This document shows positions 60,413 to 64,000 of a stretch of DNA of 64,000 bases, in pieces. Position numbers and translations under genes: made by a program. How positions within the stretch are numbered: the first letter of the stretch is position 1; the number at the start of each line of letters is the position of its first letter. Where the stretch lies: contig CM063261.1 of assembly GCA_032158295.1 (NCBI GenBank), positions 5,886,001-5,950,000 of the forward strand, given 5' to 3'. The stretch comes from Pycnopodia helianthoides. Taxonomy: Eukaryota > Echinodermata > Asteroidea > Forcipulatida > Asteriidae. The notes under the pieces are model-generated. The model saw nothing but the letters and a program-made list of their open reading frames with translations. It ran no database searches and had not been told where the DNA came from.

Positions 60413-60640
60413 CATTAGCCTTTCGCTCGTCCCCAGCGCCTTGCCTTAAAACCAAAGGCGCTGGGATGGGCAAACGTATCGTTAACGTTAATGCTCAGTC
60501 CCATGCTCAGTCCCATCATGCATCACACTCACACTGCAAGCACTGCACGCATGACGTACTTCCTGAACAAGAATCTGTGCAAGCTGATTAGCCCATCCCA
60601 GCGGTCCTGGATAGGCCGCTGGGGCCTAGCGAACATTAGC
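60413..60640. repeat. Dispersed GC-rich hairpin module(s)
   Basis: CTTTCGCTCGTCCCCAGCGC leads into a hairpin with arms CCCAGCGCCTT (60434-60444) and AAGGCGCTGGG (60455-60465). A diverged inverted version, CCCAGCGG...CCGCTGGGG, with GAACATTAGCC follows at about 60597-60645. The same module occurs inside the hAT element at 61800-61872. Its class is unknown. Confidence 0.55.
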
Positions 60641-61546
60641 CTTCGATCACAGACTTGGGAATCTTGTTCATCGGTTTGTGGACGGAACACTCTGATTGGT
60701 CAGAATCGCAGAAGCCTTCAATAAAATGCATAATCAAATTCAACCGTTTATACCACGGGATATAGTACAGAAGTACAACATTGATGCACATTGTAACTAA
60801 TCTGCCTCTGCTCAATAATTCAAATTGAGTTTAGAATAAAAAAACATACAAATCAATTCTAGTTTTTTAAACTCAAATTAAATAAAAACATTGGAGAAAA
60901 ATCACTTGACGATTTCATTCAAACCATAGGTTAACAGTTTTTCGTCCAGTAAGAATCAGGTATTATATTACATATATTTTTCAACAGTTTAAGATCTTTT
61001 ACTATTTTAGCTATGATTACCATACGTACCAAGCACTGTACAAAATTAAAACCAAGTTGAGATCGATGAGATTTTACAGAAAATGCTGATGTGATTGTAA
61101 CCTAGCCTACTTGTAATAGACGCGGCCAACACGGGTTTTGTGGCCTCCTGATTGGTCATCTCTCTGGCATCAATGTTGTTATGTAAATTTCAGTTGTGAA
61201 TAAATGAATATCCCGTACACACACAAGAGGGTCAAGTCTGAGATTGCGAGTTAGGACGTTTGATAGCTAATCTGTGGGGCGTTTTGCGAGGCTGATTCAG
61301 AGAAATAACCGTGATCTCAGACTTGAAATCAAGTCTATACCGATGATGACTACCCAAACACGAGTCTTCATGTGGATCAGTTGTTACCTTATTCCTCTTG
61401 CTACCATTATTCAACGCAGTTTTTTTCTAACATCTCTATTATATGCTGATGATACGCAGCTTTACATCAAATTTCATCCCTGCAATCCAAGTGAAATCAA
61501 ACAAGCTCTAGCAACATTACCTGAATGCATTATGGCCATAAAGCAC

Positions 61547-62070
61547 CAGAGTTGTTGACTCGAGTCATGCAACTTTGACTCAAGTCACTATTTGTTTGAC
61601 TTGTGACTTGACTTGTAACTTTCAGCAATTACTTGTGACCTGACTTGGACTTGCAAAAAATGACTTGTTACCAACGCAAGTCAGAAGCTACTCGAGCGAC
61701 TCCATAAACTAAAAAAAAATGTACGGATTGCGCCATCAAACTTCGTGCGGCTTGCGGCTTGCGGCTTGCGGCTTCGACACCCGACTTCGAGTCTGGTCTG
61801 CCCTTTCGCTCGTGCCCAGCGCCTTGATGTGCACAGCTGCGATTGATAAGGCAAGGGCGCTGGGCACCAGCAATGTCTAACATGACTGCTTATTACAGCT
61901 GGACAAAATAATGTGCGACTTGACTTGCCTTGTGTTTGGACCAAATATCTTCTGTGACTTGACTAACTTGATTGACTTGTGACTAAATGACTTGTGACTT
62001 GACTTGGAATTGCGAAATAATGACTTGTGACTTGACTTAGACTTCAAAAAATGACTTACTGCCAACTCTG
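61547..62070. mobile_element. Non-autonomous hAT-type element (524 bp) inside the LINE
   Basis: The element begins CAGAGTTG and ends CAACTCTG, inverted termini of hAT type. It is flanked by the exact 8-bp direct repeat TAAAGCAC (61539-61546 and 62071-62078), the target-duplication length of hAT transposases. Its body is built of degenerate direct TGACTTG heptamers on both sides (61556-61680 and 61905-62060) around a different, G+C-richer middle. No transposase frame. Removing it restores the order of LINE motifs, so it inserted after the LINE. Confidence 0.88.
61680..61905. other. Secondary insert within the hAT element
   Basis: About 225 bp break the TGACTTG pattern. They contain three GCGGCTTGCGGCTT-like heptamers (61748-61772), CCTTTCGCTCGTGCCCAGCG and a hairpin with arms TGCCCAGCGCC...GGGCGCTGGGCA (about 61815-61866). 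The same hairpin module lies 1.4 kb upstream at 60420-60470. This is probably a nested insertion, though exact ends are unclear. Confidence 0.5.
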
Positions 62071-63074
62071 TAAAGCACAGGATATTAAATAACATACTTC
62101 AACCTTGCTCTATATGCTTCAACTGAACGAACCTAAAACTGAGTTTTTTGTCTGTGCCAATACCAGACTCCCTTACCCAACGTCTCCCTCCAAGTAGGAG
62201 CTGAAACCATCCAGCCTTCCACCGTAAGGCTGTAATTCGACCAGAGTGGAATTCGACCAGACCATGTAGATGTCCAACAGGGTTACTCACGGTTATTTGT
62301 CAGTCCGTAAACTTCAATATAACTTATCACGCATAAGAATGCGTTGACAAACACCATGCCATGCTGCTATTAGAACCATTGTAACATCTCCGCCCGATTA
62401 TGCAAAATCACTTCTCAAACGCCTTTCAACTGCTCCAAAATCATGCCGCTAAACTGATTTATCGGACTCACAAAAAACAGTGTCACCCTTCACGATATTT
62501 ATTGGCTGAAAATCTCCAACCGAATTAGCTTCAAAATACTGACCCTGGTTTTCATATGTTGTGCACCTTCATACTTAACGGAACTCATTCAACTGTACCA
62601 GCCAGCTAAAAGCCTCCGATCATAATTATATGGATACCAAACTGCTTGTTGTGCCCAAAACCCGTACGACCATGCCTGACGACAAAAGCCCAGGCTGCTG
62701 CCCCCAAACTCTGGAATTTACCCTACAGTATCTGCCACTCACACGCAGCTTTAAAACAATTCTCAAAACTCACTTGTTTAATTGGATGTGTTTTGTTTAT
62801 TCTGTTTAGGCCTAAATTCTTCTTTTTGCTCGTTTGATTTTGCGTTAAGCGCTTTGGTACTTTCTCCGGTTAGTTAGAGCTTGCTATGTAAATACTCTGT
62901 ATTATTATTATCAGCATTGTTTCAATTGACATCTCATGAGCACTCGAAAAGACACTAAAAATTACAAACACATACTCAATGCCGATAGGTGTCTTCATGA
63001 GATTGTATATATTTTATTTTAATCCTACTCAGAAACATGATGGTGGTTAAACTATCATACCAATAACAACAAAC

Positions 63075-63358
63075 GGCCTGGTCAGATGGCCTGGTCAGAT
63101 GGCCTGGTCAGATGGCCTGGTCAGATGGCCTGGTCAGATGGCCTGGTCAGATGGCCTGGTCAGATGCCTGGTCAGATGGCCTGGTCAGGTGGCCTGGTCA
63201 GGTGGCCTGGTCAGGTGGCCTGGTCAGATGGCCTGGTCAGATGGCCTGGTCAGATGGCCTGGTCAGATGCCTGGTCAGATGGCCTGGTCAGATGGCCTGG
63301 TCAGATGGCCTGGTCAGATGGCCTGGTCAGATGGCCTGGTCAGATGCCTGGTCAGATG
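63075..63358 (+). repeat. 13-bp minisatellite, ~22 units
   Basis: GGCCTGGTCAGAT is repeated across 284 bp. Three units are shortened to 12 bp (near 63164, 63267 and 63344) and three consecutive units carry GGT for GAT (63183-63223). All three + frames stay open because three 13-mers make a 39-bp frame-cycling unit without stops. No protein is inferred. Confidence 0.97.
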
Positions 63359-64000
63359 GAGAAATTGGACGGAGCCTCAAAAAATAAAAGACAACTGTCT
63401 GCTGCAATTAGGTGACAACATTCATTGATGCAATTCAGATCGCACAGAAAAGTAAGTTCCGATTAGTGTGTTTGGGCTTGGTGCCAAATTCCTCCAAACT
63501 CAATCCGAAGTAACCGATTGCCCAAAACCAAGAAACGGACCTAGTATTAGAAAATAACATGCATCTGTACCAAGTTAAAACAATTGTCTGTAATTAGCAA
63601 TTTACTAAGTGAAGCTATGACCTTAACTCTGACAAGAGCTCGTTCAATATAGAAATCTTTCTGATCTAAAGGTTGCAGATTATAATGACAAACAGGGATT
63701 AATCATCAATGTGCACAACAATACACAAAACATAATAACAAAAGGATCTTCAGATTTCATAGATAGTTTTCATTTTGTGTTTTTCTGCCTGTTGCTTGTG
63801 TGCAGTATTGGAAAGGATATAGGGCCTAGCTTGGTTTATTTGGCTGACTCACAGAAATTGGTTTTCTTTCTGACTTTGTTCTAGACATGTTTGATTAAAT
63901 TCTTTAATTCATATATAGTTAGGATGTGTAGGCCTACTCCTTATAGTTATAACAAAAATCGCTCCCGTCACCCATTTTGATCAATAAAGCATTAGTCCAA
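63359..64000. other. Gene-free window end
   Basis: No gene or repeat recognised in the last ~640 bp. Confidence 0.5.

Larger units (their letters stand above)
61411..62911 (+). pseudogene. CR1/L2-like non-LTR retrotransposon 3' fragment, degenerate and interrupted
   Basis: The + strand encodes LLYADDTQLYI at 61436-61468. YADD is the reverse-transcriptase catalytic box, and the DTQLY continuation is typical of CR1/L2/Rex-type LINEs. After the interruption at 61547-62070, MLQLNEPKTEFFV (from 62118), LTELIQLYQPAKSLRS-like sequence near 62578 and AAPKLWN near 62695 follow, in several frames, in the order expected of a CR1-like C terminus. The 3' end has TAAGCGCTTTGG and a TATTATTAT tail (to ~62911). 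Frameshifts and stops are many and the endonuclease and most of the RT are missing. It is a dead, 5'-truncated copy. Confidence 0.85.

Overview
This looks like an A+T-rich metazoan nuclear genome window, most likely from an invertebrate deuterostome. The evidence is one spliced gene with GT-AG introns, tRNA-derived SINE-like repeats, a CR1-like LINE fragment, an 8-bp-TSD hAT-type element, several TTAA-bounded MITEs and abundant minisatellites. Some of the MITEs look like families I remember from echinoderms, sea stars in particular. That is recollection and was not checked, so the phylum is an inference. No bacterial-type operons, rRNA, CRISPR arrays or viral genes were seen.

One protein-coding gene can be supported with confidence. 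It is an orthologue of NDNF (neuron-derived neurotrophic factor; Drosophila Nord), a secreted FN3-type protein. It is encoded on the + strand by three coding exons (46965-47200, 49888-50006, 52551-53920) with intron phases 2 and 1, giving 574 aa, or 554 aa if the third in-frame Met is the start. It carries a signal peptide, the NDNF-type N-terminal region, two FN3-like modules and a terminal Cys. A splice acceptor just before the first ATG implies an upstream non-coding exon, possibly in the CpG-richer stretch at about 43.7-44.6 kb. Intron 1 holds a TTAA MITE. Intron 2 is mostly tandem repeat: a ~40-bp minisatellite that begins at the splice donor, and a ~1.1-kb hexanucleotide array close to exon 3.

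The first 43 kb is gene-poor. I recognise no conserved coding sequence there. It holds two copies of a ~380-bp TTAA MITE (4.25 and 24.8 kb), a 38-bp minisatellite born inside a dispersed repeat (8.5 kb), an inverted pair of SINE-like units (17.1-17.6 kb), a long perfect-looking palindromic MITE (28.1 kb), a 63-bp minisatellite of about 23 units interrupted by a GC-rich insert (32.5-34.1 kb), another TTAA TIR element (34.5-35.0 kb), hairpins at 36.4 and 39.2 kb, and a 19-bp minisatellite (41.3 kb). Two short CpG-rich open patches (30.2-30.4 and 43.66-43.82 kb) are the only other candidate exons.

Downstream of NDNF (54-64 kb) lie the 3' UTR region, short tandem repeats, a ~590-bp foldback element with a hairpin inside it (58.7-59.3 kb), a ~190-bp TIR MITE (59.8 kb), and a nested structure: a decayed CR1/L2-like reverse-transcriptase fragment split by a 524-bp hAT-type element with an exact 8-bp target duplication, which itself holds a further insert. 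A 13-bp minisatellite (63.1-63.4 kb) closes the window. Most long open frames in the window are by-products of tandem repeats whose period is a multiple of three or which lack stop triplets.
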